Assembly: GCA_032718565.1 (NCBI GenBank)
Contig: JAVGVS010000042.1
Location: 701,501 to 765,500 of the forward strand
DNA from: Distichodus sexfasciatus
Lineage: Eukaryota > Chordata > Actinopteri > Characiformes > Distichodontidae
Direction: 5' to 3'
Length of the DNA: 64,000 nt
In this document: piece after piece, positions 62,285 through 64,000 of the stretch
Numbering within the stretch: the first letter of the stretch is position 1
Layout of the letters: each line of letters begins with the position of its first letter
Made by a program: the position numbers and the translations under genes
The notes under the pieces: generated by a model
Told to the model about the DNA's origin: nothing
The model's database searches: none
Seen by the model: only the letters and a program-made list of their open reading frames with translations

Positions 62285-63410
62285 AAAACACATTTACACA
62301 CTTTGGCAGCTTTTACTCCTCCTCAAGTAAATCCAGAAATGTTTACACTTTGTAGATATGAAGTAGATGATTTTAATAAACTGACCAGTTAACATTGGTC
62401 CCTTATTGTGATGGGCTTTGCTTGAGCTGTTTCTATCCCAACATGGATATTGATCACCAATCTGTAGCTCAATATACAGACACACACACACAATTCTTAA
62501 CTGCCATCTATGCATTGGCCATATTTGAATATCATCCAGCAAATTTGTTCAAAACACTTTACCCACATCTGTATTCCTGATGCATATTTTTCAAATTCTG
62601 CACTAATTACTAAATGCAGATAATCTTAATAAAATTGACAGTTCCCCAGTGCACATCACACACTTTGCTTGTACCAGCTGAAAGGTTTGCTCACTGTGAA
62701 AGTTTCAATTTTACTTCACTCTTACAATTCAACACCAACTGCCTCTCTGTGTACGAGTCCCTGTACACACAGAGATAGTTCATATTCAGCATTTAAAAAT
62801 GTTTACCCACCCTGGCGGTCCAGGCACTACTCGAATGAGCTCATTACCATCTGTACAGTGGTCATACCTTCATAACATGACATGACATGACATTTTTAAA
62901 CATATTAACCCACTTTTGCAGTTCTGCCCATTTATTTGTACTTCTCCATAAGTGACCCCACAATACTTTACACCTTGATAATACAGTGTAGATGAACTGA
63001 GAAAAACAGACAGACAATCTAACGCTACATTTCTTACTAAACACAAGGGATCAGGCAGGTGGACATTGCTCGAGTTGTTTCTTTTTCAGCAGTCGTTTTG
63101 CACAGCTGTTCCGCCCACAGTGGTGCCATTGGATAAACCGAACTGTTTGCTCACTTCTGTAGACTGACAGATCAAATTTTACTTCACTGCAACAATTCAA
63201 CTCCAACTGCCTTTCTGTGTACCAACAGTGGTTTACTGGTACACATACTGACAGACAGAGCATTCTGCCATCTAGACAGTGACCATATGAATAACATCCA
63301 GCAGTTTAAAACATGTTTATCCAACTTGGCAGTACTGACACTTCGTATAATATTCAAGTGAGTTCAGAATCCTCCACCAACTCATCCTCTTCGGCAAAAA
63401 AGAATTCTGC
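62285..63410 (+). repeat. diverged tandem repeat array, units about 340-420 bases
   Basis: Three segments start alike: GCCATCTATGCATTGGCCAT (62502), ACCATCTGTACAGTGGTCAT (62846) and GCCATCTAGACAGTGACCAT (63268), each followed by a CAT-AACAT-rich stretch and then AAACA-TTTA-CCCAC. Units 1 and 2 also share TTTTACTTCAC then CAACTGCCTCTCTGTGTAC (62703-62755 and 63178-63222). A partial copy starts near 62285. Confidence 0.65.
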
Positions 63411-63460
63411 CAAGTGAAGGTGCAGGTAGTGTTTCTTGAACTTCTCTGAACATAACATTT

Positions 63461-63702
63461 AGTGAAAGTGAGTGATCATATGTAAGTGTGAACACACCAC
63501 AGCACAAAGTGCACAACAAGGAAAGAGAACTCTGCATTTGACCCATCCGTGAAGGAGCAGTGGGCAGCTGACATGGGAAGTGCCCAGGGAGCAGGGCTTG
63601 GGGACGGTACCTTGCTCATGAGTACCTCAGTGATACCTTTACCGGTCCAGGATTAAAACCGGCGACTTTTCAATCACAGGGCGTTATGCTGCCAACTGCC
63701 CC
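63461..63702 (-). mobile_element. tRNA-derived SINE, family B
   Basis: Body GTGAAAGTGAGTGATCATAT ... CATTTGACCCATCCGTGAAG ... CTTGCTCATGAGTACC and head GGTCCAGGATTAAAACCGGC. Near full length; the A-box end is slightly shortened. Confidence 0.8.
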
Positions 63703-63757
63703 AAATTTAAATTTGTGACTCCTACTTTGAAGTATTAGGGGTTAGGAGTTGGTCGTT

Positions 63758-63820
63758 TAGGGATAAGCGACCCTACGGTCACGGGGTGAACACCCTAACC
63801 GTTATACTATCAACTGCCCC
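63758..63820 (-). repeat. SINE family B, tRNA-like head only
   Basis: AAGCGACCCTACGGTCACGG and CACCCTAACCGTTATACTAT equal the head of family B. It lies 55 bases beyond the copy at 63461-63702 and in the same orientation. Confidence 0.65.
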
Positions 63821-64000
63821 TCAAGTCATAAAAAAAAAATTAAGCAACCCTGTCAAGTTATCTTATTTTCTTGAAAGATCATTTCCCTGACAAGATGCAC
63901 AAAACATGCACCAAATATTTAAAGGTTAAATAAATAAAAACTAAACCTTGAGCCAAGGTGCCTTTGCCTTTTAAGATTCAGACAACACTGGCCTTCTTAT

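Larger units (their letters stand above)
61945..64000 (+). other. intron 18 (5' part)
   Basis: Contains family B SINE material at 62099-62263, 63461-63702 and 63758-63820, and a diverged tandem array between about 62285 and 63410. No further coding exon before the window ends. Confidence 0.75.

Noticed and set aside
1..64000. CRISPR arrays, operons, phage defence or toxin systems
   Set aside because: Spliced host gene, SINEs, LINE and DIRS show vertebrate DNA; no regularly spaced repeats or prokaryotic gene layout were seen.

Overview
The window is vertebrate nuclear DNA, almost certainly from a ray-finned (teleost) fish. It holds one host gene, a protocadherin-15 orthologue (pcdh15), running left to right and entering and leaving the window in mid-gene. 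I could place 18 coding exons between 4184 and 61944. Together they give 2711 coding bases, that is 2 bases of a split codon plus 903 codons, with no stop and with GT-AG introns throughout. The encoded protein runs from within extracellular cadherin repeat EC1, through EC2-EC8, to the first strands of EC9. The signal peptide, the start of EC1, the rest of EC9-EC11, the membrane segment and the cytoplasmic tail lie outside. Which teleost paralogue this is (pcdh15a or pcdh15b) cannot be decided from the sequence alone.

Layout: exons 1-5 (4184-8501) encode EC1-EC3, exons 6-7 (16317-22106) EC3, exons 8-10 (29536-37684) EC3 to EC5, exons 11-15 (38186-51442) EC5-EC7, exons 16-18 (56313-61944) EC7-EC9. 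The calcium-binding linker motifs (DRNDN, DGDD, DEND, DANDN, DVNDN, DLDDN, DMND) fall at the expected junctions. The EC1 residues known from the mouse handshake structure to contact cadherin-23 are kept, so the gene looks functional and would encode the lower tip-link protein of hair cells.

About 96% of the window is intron, and much of what can be identified there is mobile DNA. The largest insertion is a complete but broken DIRS-type tyrosine-recombinase retrotransposon (16595-21729, antisense to pcdh15). It has inverted terminal repeats, an internal complementary region, gag, RT/RNase H and recombinase. It sits inside the tRNA-like head of an older SINE and makes up nearly all of its intron. 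Other elements are a 5'-truncated L1/Tx1-like LINE with an 11-bp target duplication (30121-31189), a hAT/Charlie-like deletion derivative with an 8-bp target duplication (12487-13836), a BED-finger hAT relic (about 11580-12343), several foldback MITEs, three families of tRNA-derived SINEs (about 20 copies) and many simple repeats.

I found no prokaryotic system, CRISPR array, operon or genuine RNA gene, and nothing I would call a new biological system. The most interesting signals are the architecture and landing site of the DIRS element, its sense-oriented TATA box inside pcdh15, the asymmetric hAT element with a nested foldback, long-armed MITEs, and a diverged tandem array near 62.5-63.4 kb.
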